From: Rhodopseudomonas palustris | Lineage (GTDB): Bacteria; Pseudomonadota; Alphaproteobacteria; Rhizobiales; Xanthobacteraceae | Assembly (NCBI RefSeq): GCF_003226555.1 | Contig: NZ_QKQS01000006.1 | Span: 62,001-126,000 of the forward strand | Reading direction: 5' to 3' | DNA: 64,000 bases | Shown here: positions 26,482 through 35,594 of the stretch, piece by piece | How the letters are laid out: every line of letters starts with the position of its first letter | How positions within the stretch are numbered: position 1 is the first letter of the stretch | Position numbers and translations under genes: made by a program | The notes under the pieces: model-generated | The model's database searches: none | The model's input: only the letters and a program-made list of their open reading frames with translations | Told to the model about the DNA's origin: nothing

Positions 26482-27483
26482 TTACCGTAGGTTGAGGGTT
26501 GTTTTTCGAAATCGAACGACAGCGCGGATCTTTTCGATGGCGGCTTGCAGATCGGTGGCGACCTGTTGATTGGTGATACGCAGCACCAGATAGCCGGCCA
26601 CTAGGAGTTCGTAGTCGCGGTGACGATCGTTGGCGAAATTCGGATCGCCTTGGTGCTCGGGGCCGTCGAGCTCGACGACGACGCGCCCGTCCCGCCACAA
26701 CAGATCGACCCGCGGGCTGCCATAGCCGTCGATAGCGACAGTCTGGTTACAGAGAAACAGCGAGGCGAGTTCTCCGTCTCGGAGCAACGCCGCCTCGACG
26801 CGCTGCTCGACCACACTGGCGTGATGCGCACGGCTGCTTGGGGCAATGAAGCGGCTTTGCAGCGGCTCGATCGCCGACACCACGTCGACAGCACCATACA
26901 ACAGGCGATCGAACGGAGCGACGGCGAGCGGTCTGCTCGGAAAGATCGCAACCACCGACGCCGTATGGCTTGCACACCACTCCAGAACCTGAATGACCGG
27001 TGCGGCGCGGGCGGTGTCGAGTGGATCAATCGTCGCGAACAGCAACAGGTCGGGCGGATCGATCGCTTGCATCAATTGCCTGAATTCGATCGATCTCGCC
27101 GTCCGCCGACAACGCGGCCGGTGTCCATTTGCCGCTCGCTTGGACGCCGCACGAAACCATGCCGCCGCAATCCTAGGGTGGTCAGCAGCAATCTCACTCC
27201 CATCTGCCGTGGAGCAGTCCACCCCATACCAACGCGGCCAGCACGCCAGGGCAAGATCTGCAAGATCATCGAGAAGATGGTTCAGGATCGCATCGGTACT
27301 GCCCGCCTCGGGAAGAACCAACGCCGAGCGCTCGGCTTCAATGGTCGTCAGCGCTCGTCGAACCTCGTTGATACCGATCCCGGTGACGGTCAGAAGCGCG
27401 CCCCGGGGCAGCCGGACGATCCGGTGTCCCAATTCCTCGACGTCGATCGCCGTCGAACCTTTCAATTGCAGCAATTGTTCCAT
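26482..27483 (-). CDS. Restriction-like endonuclease (DUF559-type C-terminus) of three-gene operon
   Basis: A 333-residue protein, first gene of the operon. The C-terminal about 115 residues contain SPRVDLLWRDGRVVVELDG followed by EHQGDPNFANDRHRDYELL and GYLVLRIT, matching the DUF559/Vsr-like restriction fold: an Asp, then E-x-D, a conserved His and a closing GY-x-VLR strand. The N-terminal about 215 residues are unrecognised; VTGIGINEVRRALTTIEAE and LLLFATIDPLDTARAAPV look alpha/beta but lack a P-loop. ATG 27483 is preferred over an upstream TTG at 27501. Nuclease function is likely; the target is unknown. Confidence 0.7.
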   Translation of the reverse strand: MEQLLQLKGSTAIDVEELGHRIVRLPRGALLTVTGIGINEVRRALTTIEAERSALVLPEAGSTDAILNHLLDDLADLALACWPRWYGVDCSTADGSEIAADHPRIAAAWFRAASKRAANGHRPRCRRTARSIEFRQLMQAIDPPDLLLFATIDPLDTARAAPVIQVLEWCASHTASVVAIFPSRPLAVAPFDRLLYGAVDVVSAIEPLQSRFIAPSSRAHHASVVEQRVEAALLRDGELASLFLCNQTVAIDGYGSPRVDLLWRDGRVVVELDGPEHQGDPNFANDRHRDYELLVAGYLVLRITNQQVATDLQAAIEKIRAVVRFRKTTLNLR

Positions 27484-27773
27484 GCAACCGAAAGATGGCA
27501 AACTCTGCAGCGCAGTGCAACCTTGACGCGGACCAAGTGTCTCGCCTCAACCTGGTCGTCGTCGGGAGGCGGGCCGCTGGCCCCTCTGCGCGGGACGCGT
27601 TCATCCAGATTGTACTTGGCAGCAACACACCCGGTGACTGCACACTACGACATCCACCTTTCCGTGCGCACTACCAGTGCCGCAACTAAGTACGACCGAT
27701 CAATCGGCGCCTCCGGCGTTACACGAGGCAAGACATTCACAAAAACATAAACGTCTCATGCTCAAACTTTCGA
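27484..27773. other. Divergent intergenic region upstream of nuclease operon
   Basis: Should hold the promoter of the minus-strand three-gene operon and that of the PilZ gene. The stretch 27730-27775 is AT-rich for this genome. A 64-codon frame at 27495-27689 has no coding character. No clear inverted repeat was found. Confidence 0.4.
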
Positions 27774-28013
27774 ATGGATGAGCAGAGGAAAACTCCGCGT
27801 CGACGCGTCCTGAAGGCCGGCACGATCGACGTCGGCGGCGGCGCGATCGACTGCCGCGTGAGAAACGTTTCGGAAGCCGGCGCGGCGTTGGACGTCGTGT
27901 CGCCGCTGTACATCCCCGATCGCTTCACGCTCTACGTCCCGAGCGATCAGATCAAACGAGCCTGTCGGGTGATCTGGCGAAAGGACGGACGGATCGGCGT
28001 TTCGTTCGATTGA
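27774..28013 (+). CDS. PilZ-domain c-di-GMP-binding protein
   Basis: A 79-residue stand-alone PilZ domain. The c-di-GMP-binding RxxxR (RKTPR near residues 5-9) and NxSxxG (NVSEAG near 31-36) are both present, so it should bind the second messenger. It ends in VIWRKDGRIGVSFD, the usual terminal strands. Single-domain PilZ proteins relay c-di-GMP to motility or polysaccharide targets. It is a lone gene between the nuclease operon and a convergent receptor gene. Confidence 0.9.
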   Translation: MDEQRKTPRRRVLKAGTIDVGGGAIDCRVRNVSEAGAALDVVSPLYIPDRFTLYVPSDQIKRACRVIWRKDGRIGVSFD

Positions 28014-28101
28014 GCGAAGGCACCGTAAACGTACTGGCGGCACGACCCCGCCGACCGGCAACCTGGTCACCGGGGATTTCCACTGGCCTGAGGTGAGCTT
28101 T

Positions 28102-28131
28102 CGGGGCCGCTCCCAATCGGGAACGGCCCCG
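28102..28131. terminator. GC-rich hairpin between PilZ and receptor genes
   Basis: CGGGGCCG-x-TCCC pairs with GGGA-x-CGGCCCCG across an AATC loop, one mismatch in a 13-bp stem. It lies between convergent genes, 8 bases after the minus-strand receptor stop, and may end transcription from both sides. No T-run follows on either strand. Confidence 0.5.
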
Positions 28132-28138
28132 AGCGCGA

Positions 28139-30436
28139 TCAGAACGACACGGTCAGTCGCGTGTTGAACGAGCGTCCCATGCCGGGCACGCCGTAGCCCC
28201 AGATCGGGGATGATCCGCCCATCATCGAGGCCGCGCGGTAGTCGACGAGGTCGGCCCCACCGAGCGGCAGCGTGTAGTACTTGTCGAATACGTTATCGAC
28301 GCCGACATCGAGACGGACATTCTCCCAGCGATAGCCGGTCCGCAGGTTGAGCAGTGCATAGGCCGACGTCGTGGTCTCGTTACGCACCTCGCTGACCTGG
28401 GTCTTGGCACCGACCAGTTGCAGCTCGATTCCATTGACCCAGCCGCCGATCTCGTGATCGAGCGCCAACTTCGCGTTGACCGGCATCACATGATACAAAT
28501 TGATGCCGTCGGTACGGCGGCCGTGCACGTAAGCGAACTGCCCGCGCAGCACGCCGCGCCCGTAAGCTGCATTATCCCACGCCGTCAGCCGGCCGTCGAG
28601 ATTGACGCCGTACAGTTCGGCGTCGTGGTTGGCGAATTGCAAGAAAACGAAGGAGTTGCTTGCTGTCAGGTTCGCCGCGGAGCAGCTTCCGATCGCACAG
28701 CGGTTCACGTCGATATAGTCCTGCACGTAGCTGTAATACGGCGTGACACGAATCTCCCAGAGCTTCTGCGCCGGGTCATGCCAGGCTGCGGTGAAGCTCA
28801 CGGTATGGGCCTTCTCCGGCTTCAGATCGACGTTGCCGACATAACCATTGCCATCGCCGAACCAGCCGATCATGTTCATCGCCATCGCCGAGGTCGACCA
28901 AGCGTAGCGCTCATACAAATTCGGCGAGCGCGTCTTGCGGGCGAAGCCGAGTTCGAACTGGCTGATCGCGTTGGGTGTGTAGCGAATGAGCGCCGAGCCG
29001 TCGAAATTGACGTCGGTGCGATCGCGGTCACGCCCGTTGAAGCGGGCCGCATCAGCGGCGTACATGGCGCTATAGCCTTGGACGTTGCCGGTCCCCATCC
29101 ACACCACGTCGTTGCGCAGGCCGAACACCGTGGTCCATTCCGGGTTCCAGTGACGCTCCCACTCGACGAAAGTGCCGAGCCGGGTGCGGCGGCCGTCGTT
29201 GATGTTGATGAAAGTGTTGGGCGACATCATCATCCCGGAGCCCGGCACCGGATCCCACCAATCGTCGAGCCGATAGGCATGGGTCTCGTTGCCGATCCGG
29301 ATCAGATCGTGATCGGAGGCGATTACCGAGGCCTTGATATTATAGCCGAGGTCGGTGCCGCGGGTGTCCATCGGCATGTCGGCGACCTTGTCCGGCGCGA
29401 TAAAGCCCATCGTGTGCCGGATGCGATGATAGAACGCCGAGGTCTCCAGCTTGCCCCAGTCGAACACGCCGTCGTAGCGACCGTTGACGAACATCGATCG
29501 GTTCGAGACCATGTCCATGTACTGGTTGACGTAGCCCTGATACGGGATGAACTGCCCGCCGACCTGAAGCGTGAACAGGTTGCCGGCGCTCTGCCGCGAA
29601 ATGCTGACCGCGTGGTTCTGCACCTCCCACAGCGTCGATTTCACGGTCATGCCGTTGCCGGCCTTGTAGTTGCTGGAGCGGGCCCAGCCGCCGGTGTAGG
29701 TGACGCTGGTGTCCTGATTGGCGATCGTGGCGCGCGCATCGGCGCCGTAGGCGTTGCCGTTGCTGCGATAGAAGCCCGAGACCGTCGCCGTGGTCAGCAG
29801 GCTCGGCCCGGCCGCGAACAACGGCGGCGCAGTGGTGACGTCGATCTTGCCGCCGATGTAGTCGCCGCCGACGCTGACCGGCGCAACGCCGAGGTAGGCG
29901 CGCATGCTGGCGATCATCTGTGGATTGACGAAGGACAGCGGCGGATTCATCTCGTTCGGGCACGCCGGGCTGATCAGCATCGAGTTGATCGCCACCTGCA
30001 CCCGATCGGCACCGACACCGTTCAGCGCCGGCAGGCTGGAGACGCCGCCGGCGCCCCACACGGCACCGCCAGGAATGTCGGTGACCAGCGACGCCGAGTC
30101 GCTGGTGCCGAGGCTGCGCGCAACGGCGGTGGAGCCCGGCAGCGTCGTGGTCGAGGCCGAAACCGGCCCGGACGACGGCGCGACGGGCGGCGGCACCGCA
30201 GCGTCGCGGATCACCGGACCACGCTGCGGCGAGGCCGTGGTGGCGCGCGCTCGCGGCTTAGCGCGCGGTCTGGCGGGATCGACCACGATGGTCGATAGCC
30301 GACTGGCGGTTTGTGCCGAAGCCGGCGCCGATGACAGCGAGGCCGCCGAGAAGACGACGGTCGCCAGCGGTAGCGACAGCAGCGAAGTGGACAGCAGCAA
30401 CGACCGGCTGAGGCCGGCGGACGAGACGGATGGCAT
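28139..30436 (-). CDS. TonB-dependent receptor (possible copper receptor)
   Basis: A 765-residue outer-membrane receptor: signal peptide to about 42 (SAPASAQ), a TonB-box-like LSTIVVDPARP, a Pro/Arg-rich linker, a plug (about 100-210) and a barrel ending FNTRLTVSF. The barrel is Met-rich near 310-350 (MDMVSNRSMF, DKVADMPMDTRG) and has NLYERYAWSTSAMAMNMIGW near 490-510. Met-rich loops and a DUF2946 gene just upstream recall TonB-dependent copper receptors such as OprC/NosA, but copper as ligand is an inference. Start ATG 30436. Confidence 0.85.
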   Translation of the reverse strand: MPSVSSAGLSRSLLLSTSLLSLPLATVVFSAASLSSAPASAQTASRLSTIVVDPARPRAKPRARATTASPQRGPVIRDAAVPPPVAPSSGPVSASTTTLPGSTAVARSLGTSDSASLVTDIPGGAVWGAGGVSSLPALNGVGADRVQVAINSMLISPACPNEMNPPLSFVNPQMIASMRAYLGVAPVSVGGDYIGGKIDVTTAPPLFAAGPSLLTTATVSGFYRSNGNAYGADARATIANQDTSVTYTGGWARSSNYKAGNGMTVKSTLWEVQNHAVSISRQSAGNLFTLQVGGQFIPYQGYVNQYMDMVSNRSMFVNGRYDGVFDWGKLETSAFYHRIRHTMGFIAPDKVADMPMDTRGTDLGYNIKASVIASDHDLIRIGNETHAYRLDDWWDPVPGSGMMMSPNTFININDGRRTRLGTFVEWERHWNPEWTTVFGLRNDVVWMGTGNVQGYSAMYAADAARFNGRDRDRTDVNFDGSALIRYTPNAISQFELGFARKTRSPNLYERYAWSTSAMAMNMIGWFGDGNGYVGNVDLKPEKAHTVSFTAAWHDPAQKLWEIRVTPYYSYVQDYIDVNRCAIGSCSAANLTASNSFVFLQFANHDAELYGVNLDGRLTAWDNAAYGRGVLRGQFAYVHGRRTDGINLYHVMPVNAKLALDHEIGGWVNGIELQLVGAKTQVSEVRNETTTSAYALLNLRTGYRWENVRLDVGVDNVFDKYYTLPLGGADLVDYRAASMMGGSSPIWGYGVPGMGRSFNTRLTVSF

Positions 30437-30588
30437 GGTAACAACTCACGGATGATCGAGTGCGCGCAGCGCGTGGCTGACGCAGGACATGTGCCCCCGT
30501 GCGCCGCGACGAAGTGGGCGCGACGATGGCAACAGCGAAACGGCAAAGCATCGCCACCGCGCAAAAGACGCGATCAGCGAACGTGCGG

Positions 30589-30930
30589 TTACGCCAGATC
30601 CGGAGGTCCGCGAGCGGAATGCGAGGAAATCGGAGCGCTGCGCGGGGCAGCCTCGGCGACCGGCCAGCGCTGCGCCAGCCACGCCCAGGCCAAGCTCGGT
30701 GCCGCGGTGACGACCAGCGACGGTGGCGGCAAGCTGCACGCCAGGACACAGGCGATGCATTTGAAATGCACCACCACCCGATCCTGCGAATCGGCCGGCG
30801 CAGACGTGTCGATCGAATGGCAAATGCCGGCGCTGCTGAGAACGTCCAGCGACGCGGCGCTCGCGGGCGGCATCGCCGACAGCGCGATCTGCAGCAGCAG
30901 CGCGAGGGTGACGATCCAACTGGTCGACAT
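30589..30930 (-). CDS. DUF2946 family protein, copy 1
   Basis: A 113-residue protein with an N-terminal hydrophobic segment (WIVTLALLLQIALSAMPPASA) that is probably a signal peptide or anchor. The Cys/His set ICHSID and HFKCIACVLAC is typical of DUF2946 proteins and suggests metal or redox chemistry on the periplasmic side. DUF2946 genes often adjoin TonB-dependent copper receptors, and here a receptor gene follows after 152 bases. ATG 30930 is chosen because the signal segment begins there; the open frame extends to 31104. Confidence 0.7.
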   Translation of the reverse strand: MSTSWIVTLALLLQIALSAMPPASAASLDVLSSAGICHSIDTSAPADSQDRVVVHFKCIACVLACSLPPPSLVVTAAPSLAWAWLAQRWPVAEAAPRSAPISSHSARGPPDLA

Positions 30931-31246
30931 CCGTAGCGCGGCGCCGCCGAACCACGCCGACCCGTTGCGGACCGCGCGCGATCGGCTCGGCCGGCGCGCA
31001 TGCGCGACCGATGCTCTAGCCTCTACCCCGCTCCGCAATGCCCTCAGCACATTCGTCCCCAGCCTGTGCGAGGCACAGTAATCACAGCGCTGGAGGTGCA
31101 ACAATACTGCGAAGTAATGAGATACCGCGCCTCATGACATTTGGAATAGATGTCACTTTTGGATCACAGATCGCGCAAACGCGTACGCCCGGGACAAGGG
31201 CCCCGGGCGCACTGCAGTTGCAAACTGTTTGCGACAACGCGGCGGC
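30931..31246. other. Intergenic region upstream of DUF2946 gene
   Basis: Holds the likely promoter for the DUF2946-receptor pair and, at its far end, the 3' side of the chemotaxis gene. A perfect GCAAAC-T-GTTTGC palindrome lies at 31220-31232. No gene is supported, although the DUF2946 reading frame stays open to 31104. Confidence 0.4.
31186..31209 (-). terminator. Hairpin after chemotaxis gene
   Basis: CGCCCGGG pairs with CCCGGGCG over an 8-base loop, about 38 bases after the stop of the minus-strand chemotaxis gene. The following minus-strand bases are only weakly T-rich, so its strength as a terminator is uncertain. Confidence 0.45.
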
Positions 31247-33313
31247 TTATGCAGCCCGCACTGTCTCCATGAAGCGATCGACTTCGTCCCTCAGACGCGT
31301 GCTGTCGCGCGACAGCGACTGTGCGGCGGACAACACCTGCGACGAAGCCGAGCCGGTTTCGGTCGCACCGCGCTGCACATCGGCGATGTTGGACGAGACC
31401 TCGTGGGTGCCGCGCGCAGCTTGCTGCACGTTGCGCGAGATCTCCTGCGTCGCGGCGCCCTGCTCTTCCACCGCGGAAGCGATGGTCGAGGCGATCTCCG
31501 ACATCCGCTCGATGGTACCACCGATCTCGCGGATGGCACCGACGGACTCCTGGGTCGCCGACTGCATGCTGCCGATCTGCGAGCTGATCTCGCCGGTCGC
31601 TTTACCGGTCTGTTCGGCGAGCGCTTTCACTTCCTGCGCCACCACCGCGAAGCCGCGGCCGGCATCGCCGGCGCGCGCCGCTTCGATCGTGGCGTTGAGC
31701 GCCAGCAGGTTGGTCTGACCGGCGATGGTGTTGATCAGGTCGACGACGTCGCCGATCCGGTTTGCGGCCTGGGCGAGCGTCCCGATCCGGTCGTTGGTCT
31801 TGCGCGCCTGATCCACCGCTTCGCTAGCGATCCGCGCCGCTTCCTGCACCTGACGGCTGATCTCGGTGATCGAAGACGCCATCTCTTCGGTCGCGGACGC
31901 CACCGATTGGACGTTGGCTGAGGCCTGCTCGGAGGCAGTGGCGACCGAGCCGGCGAGCATCTGCGAATGCTCGGCGGTGCTGGTCAGCGTGCCGGCCGAC
32001 GCTTCGAGTTCGGTCGATGCGGACGTCACGGTATCGATGATCTCGCCGACCGCGCCTTCAAAGTGATCGGCGAGGCGTTGCATCTCGGCCTTGTGCTCGG
32101 CGGCAACGCGGCGTTCGGCCTCCTCCTGCTCTGTCTTCAGGCGATCGCATTCCAGCGCGTTATTGCGGAACACCTCGACCGTGCAAGCCATCAACCCGAT
32201 CTCGTCGAGCCGGCCAGAGCCGACGATCTCGACGTTGGTATTGCCGGCTGCGAGCTCTTTCATCACGCCCGACATCGCCACGATCGGTTTCGACACGGCG
32301 CGTCCGATCAGCCAGGCGAGCACGAAGCCAATCGCCATTGCACCGAGGGTGATGAAAAGGATCTGGTTCTGCGTGTCGCCGATCAGCGCCTGGGACTCGC
32401 GGGCGATCTGCCTCTGATCCGCGACACCGGACGACTTGATCGTCGCCGCGTCTCCGGAGAGCGCCTCCGCAACCTTCATCATCGATGCGATCGCCGCATC
32501 GATTTCGTTGACATCGCGCACCGACTGCTGGAAGCCGTCCGCGTAGATCGCGAGATCGGCTTCGATCGCAGCGAGCAGTTTGCGTTCGGCATCCCCAGAC
32601 AGCACGGTCTTCATCGTCGACAGCGAGGCGCGGAATTCCGACAGCGCTTTCTGTGCGCCCGCTTGCGCCGACTTCTCCAGCCGGATGCCCAGCACCTTGG
32701 CGGCTCCGAGCCGGAGTAGCAGGAACTGTTTCAGCGACTTCCCGACCAGGAGCGCCTGATCGCCGTTGCCGTCGCCGCCCATTGTTGCGGACTCGAGCTG
32801 CTCGAGTTCGCCGACGATTCGCTGCCCGACCGGCCCCAGCACCGTCAGCGACAGCCTGTTCTGGTCCTGACGCAGCCTGGTGAGGCCTTCGAACTGGGAG
32901 ACATACGAGTCGACCTTGGCGCTCAGCTCGGCCATTGCGGCGTGGCGGTTCGAGGCCTGGATCTGCTGCAACGCCTGCTTGATGTGATCCTGCAGCTCGG
33001 TGCGACGCTTGCTGGCTTCGGCGATCAGATAGTCCTCGCCGGTGAGGCTGTATTCACGCACGACCCGGCGAAAGGCGTTGAAGTCCTGTTCGACATCGCG
33101 CACCGCGTCGACCACGCCGACGCGATGATCGAAATTCGTAAAGGCGGCGCCGACCTTGCTGAAGCTGGAATAGTTCAGGATGGCGAGTATCGCCATCAGG
33201 ACCTGCACGGCGGCGAAGCCGATGGCGATTTTGGCGCCGATCTTGAGGTTGGTGAAGAATGAGAACGAAGCCGCCGCATGGGGCGGGATGGGCGACGAAG
33301 AAGCACTCGACAT
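31247..33313 (-). CDS. Methyl-accepting chemotaxis protein
   Basis: A 688-residue transducer. A first membrane helix lies near 22-45, followed by a long helical periplasmic sensor (about 50-330, two helical bundles, HBM-like in length) and a second membrane helix near 335-355 ([20 protein letters not shown]). A HAMP domain (about 355-410) and the signalling domain follow, with the hairpin tip near 560-600. No CheR-binding pentapeptide is visible at the C-terminus. Start ATG 33313 has GGGAAAGAG upstream. The ligand is unknown. No che genes are in this window, so it must work with a pathway encoded elsewhere. Confidence 0.93.
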   Translation of the reverse strand: MSSASSSPIPPHAAASFSFFTNLKIGAKIAIGFAAVQVLMAILAILNYSSFSKVGAAFTNFDHRVGVVDAVRDVEQDFNAFRRVVREYSLTGEDYLIAEASKRRTELQDHIKQALQQIQASNRHAAMAELSAKVDSYVSQFEGLTRLRQDQNRLSLTVLGPVGQRIVGELEQLESATMGGDGNGDQALLVGKSLKQFLLLRLGAAKVLGIRLEKSAQAGAQKALSEFRASLSTMKTVLSGDAERKLLAAIEADLAIYADGFQQSVRDVNEIDAAIASMMKVAEALSGDAATIKSSGVADQRQIARESQALIGDTQNQILFITLGAMAIGFVLAWLIGRAVSKPIVAMSGVMKELAAGNTNVEIVGSGRLDEIGLMACTVEVFRNNALECDRLKTEQEEAERRVAAEHKAEMQRLADHFEGAVGEIIDTVTSASTELEASAGTLTSTAEHSQMLAGSVATASEQASANVQSVASATEEMASSITEISRQVQEAARIASEAVDQARKTNDRIGTLAQAANRIGDVVDLINTIAGQTNLLALNATIEAARAGDAGRGFAVVAQEVKALAEQTGKATGEISSQIGSMQSATQESVGAIREIGGTIERMSEIASTIASAVEEQGAATQEISRNVQQAARGTHEVSSNIADVQRGATETGSASSQVLSAAQSLSRDSTRLRDEVDRFMETVRAA

Positions 33314-33746
33314 GATCTCTTTCCCGACGAGTACGCGCCGAAGCGTGTCTGCACGCGGCGCATGAGAGAGAGAGAGACCCGCAGCACGGCGGAGCCGCGC
33401 GTGTCGCCGCGAATCTCCCCGCTGTGATTTCATCTTGTGAGCGAATCCAGAAGCGGACCGCACGCAATAAGTGCACGGCAATTCGTTCCGATCCGTTAAA
33501 TCTCCGCGGCGCAATTCAGCGCTGATTGGCGCCAGTTTGCGCTCATCGCGGCATCGTGAATCGCGCGCACGGATTGATCGACGTCAAACGACGTCATAAA
33601 GCTGAACTAACAGATGGAGTTAGGAGATCAGGACGGAGCGCGGTGACGGCGTTGAGCGCGCGACGATCGGTCAATTACTTAGAACGAAGGTCGTAACGAC
33701 CACACTGTGTATAATCACGCCATCATGAATCGGCGCAGGCCGCCCA
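33314..33746. promoter_or_regulatory. Upstream region of chemotaxis gene
   Basis: No gene is supported. It holds two GACGTC boxes separated by AAAC near 33580-33595, and a perfect GGTCGT-A-ACGACC palindrome at 33689-33701. These could be operators for the chemotaxis gene or, for the second, a weak terminator of the minus-strand gene ending at 33747. Their role is not shown. Confidence 0.35.
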
Positions 33747-34256
33747 TCAGCCCACCGTGCGCAACAGCGAGTATCGCTGCTGCAGCCGCTCCGGGTCCAG
33801 CGCATGCAGCCAAGCCGGCACCTCGTCGGGAGCGATCGCGGGCGCGGGTTCGGGGATGGGTTGCGGACGCACCGCCGGTTCGACCGGCTTTGCTGGCTTC
33901 GCCGGCTCGGCAGAGCGTACGGTTCGGGCTGCCGACGGGCGCGGCTGTGACGACGAACCGTTAACGAGATCGCCATCGAAATAGAACGTGACGCGGGGAG
34001 CAACCTGCTTGTTGCGGCCGAGCCAGGATAGATCGACCGGCTGATTGTCGAGCGTCGCTTCACGGCGCAACAGGTCACGCCACGTCTCGACCGCAGCCTT
34101 GGCTTCCTGAACGTTGGTCAGGAACTCGCGCTCGCCAAAGAAGCGACGCCACCGGCCGCTTTCGAACAGTTCGGTCAGATATTCGAGCCGCTGTTCTGCG
34201 AGCACGCACCAGCGCTCGACGAGCACACGTCCGCGCTCGGCGTCGGTCTGTTCCAT
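33747..34256 (-). CDS. TIGR03809-like hypothetical protein
   Basis: A 169-residue soluble protein. The N-terminal half (about 1-85) is helical and conserved-looking (RWCVLAEQRLEYLTELFESGRW near 15-36; FLTNVQEAKAAVETWRDLL near 45-63). It then passes through a Pro/Ala/Lys-rich stretch (about 105-145) to a short end, VPAWLHALDPERLQQRY. This fits the TIGR03809 family of Rhodopseudomonas/Bradyrhizobium proteins of unknown function. It appears to be monocistronic, with an AT-rich promoter region upstream. Confidence 0.65.
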   Translation of the reverse strand: MEQTDAERGRVLVERWCVLAEQRLEYLTELFESGRWRRFFGEREFLTNVQEAKAAVETWRDLLRREATLDNQPVDLSWLGRNKQVAPRVTFYFDGDLVNGSSSQPRPSAARTVRSAEPAKPAKPVEPAVRPQPIPEPAPAIAPDEVPAWLHALDPERLQQRYSLLRTVG

Positions 34257-34790
34257 GGTCAGTCCGCCAGGAGAGGAAAAGGAACGCGACGCAACCTACG
34301 AATCGACGAGCAGCTTACGAACAATGTTGTTAACAAAAATTTACCATGTCCAGCTCAGCGGTAACTCGTAACTGTACGAGCCCGGACCCAGCGGGTGGAA
34401 TTTTTCGAAATCAGGAGTCCCAGCCAAGCGGCGGCGGCAGTGGGGCCGCAAAACGAAAGACCCGCCCGGGGGGACAACCGGGCGGGTCAAAAGCCATATC
34501 AGCGCAGGGGTGGATGGGCGCTCGCGCCGAATGGCCTCGTTGGGGAGGTGGTTTCCGCTCCCACAACGATTGGTCTGCCGACAACGCCGGACGTTCAAAG
34601 CGGTTGCGGATTTTTTCGGACGTCTCGCGGGATGGTGAAGCGCCCCCGCTTCGGCCCCATGCTCCGGCCGCGCCCAGGCGGTCAGCAGTTGGCTTCGGCG
34701 AAATGTCGCTGTTCGGAGGGCAACAGCCTTGTTGAGGCGCGCTGCGCGTCAGCGCGCTCTCGCTGCAAGCATCGGCGTCGGGTTCGCTTC
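34257..34790. other. 534-base gene-poor region with possible sRNA
   Basis: No protein gene is supported. Near 34335-34360 is an AT-rich promoter-like stretch for the gene starting at 34256, with a CTCGTA-ACTG-TACGAG palindrome at 34365-34380. The middle (about 34489-34730) could encode a minus-strand RNA ending at the strong hairpin at 34459-34488; it contains CCTCCCC, an anti-Shine-Dalgarno motif. Another hairpin GCGCGCTG-CGCGT-CAGCGCGC lies near 34737, just after the anti-sigma gene. Confidence 0.4.
34459..34488 (-). terminator. Rho-independent-type terminator on minus strand
   Basis: A perfect 11-bp stem (GACCCGCCCGG / CCGGGCGGGTC) with an 8-base loop. On the minus strand it is preceded by TTTT and followed by TCTTTCGTTTT, a fair U-tract. 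It lies 300 bases beyond the anti-sigma stop, so it either ends a long 3' region or a separate small RNA. Confidence 0.7.
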
Positions 34791-35594
34791 TTAAGGAGCA
34801 GACAGCACCACGCTGATGATCGGCTCTTTCTGCAGCCGGCCGATCAGATCGTCCTGAGCCTGTTTCGACAGCGCACGATTGCCGAATTGCAGCCGGAACA
34901 CCCCGCCCCTGGAGCTCTCGGTCACCACCGCGTCGTAGCGGTCGAGCAGCGCCGAGATCTCCGCGGCGCGGGCGTCGGGCACGAATTTCACCAGCGCACG
35001 CGGCCCGGTCTGCGGCGCCAGGCTGCGGACCACCGGGCCACCCGAACGTTCCGCCATCACCATCGGTGCAGCCGGCCTCGCGGATTCGGCGGTGCGCTCT
35101 CTGGTCGCAGCGCCGGACGGCGGTGCCGGCGCGGCATCCTGCTGCGGCTGATAGGAGGCGGTCTGCACCTCGCCCGGACGATGCCAAGCCAGCATCGCAC
35201 CGATCAGGCCCGCCTGCAGCAGCAGCGCCAGAGCAGCCGCCGAGGCCGTCCAGGCCAACGCCTTCGGCGACAGACCGGCAAAGAAGCCGGCGAATCGCGC
35301 GCCGAGGCCTGGTCCACCGGCCGCCGCCTGGGCCGGCTCGGCATCGATCGCCGCGAACAGCTTGTGCATCGTCCGCGACGACGGCGCGCCGAGGCTCTCG
35401 TTCAGTTCGATGGTCGCGGCATATTCTTCCAGGATCACGGCGTATTGCCGGGCCAACTCGGGATCGCGGTCGAGCGCCTCGGCAACCCGGCGGCTGTCGC
35501 GCGCATCCAATGTCCCGGCGGCGTACCACGGCAGCAACGCCTCGATGTCGCCCGGCTCACTACGCTCGGGCATCGTCTTGCTCATCGCCATCAT
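34791..35594 (-). CDS. Anti-sigma factor-like membrane protein
   Basis: A 267-residue protein. The cytoplasmic N-terminus (about 1-100) is acidic and helical (EALLPWYAAGTLDARDSRRVAEAL) like the sigma-binding part of ECF anti-sigma factors, but lacks the HxxxCxxC zinc motif. One membrane helix lies near 112-132 (LAWTASAAALALLLQAGLIGAM). The periplasmic part ends in a domain (about 190-267) with RALVKFVPDARAAEISALLD. It overlaps the ECF sigma gene by 4 bases (ATGA), the classical arrangement for a membrane anti-sigma controlling its partner. Confidence 0.8.
   Translation of the reverse strand: MMAMSKTMPERSEPGDIEALLPWYAAGTLDARDSRRVAEALDRDPELARQYAVILEEYAATIELNESLGAPSSRTMHKLFAAIDAEPAQAAAGGPGLGARFAGFFAGLSPKALAWTASAAALALLLQAGLIGAMLAWHRPGEVQTASYQPQQDAAPAPPSGAATRERTAESARPAAPMVMAERSGGPVVRSLAPQTGPRALVKFVPDARAAEISALLDRYDAVVTESSRGGVFRLQFGNRALSKQAQDDLIGRLQKEPIISVVLSAP

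Noticed and set aside
27495-27689. 64-codon plus-strand frame upstream of PilZ
   Set aside because: Overlaps the likely promoter of the nuclease operon; no ribosome site or domain.
28418-30298. 626-codon plus-strand open frame
   Set aside because: Antisense to the receptor at 28139-30436; no recognisable domain.
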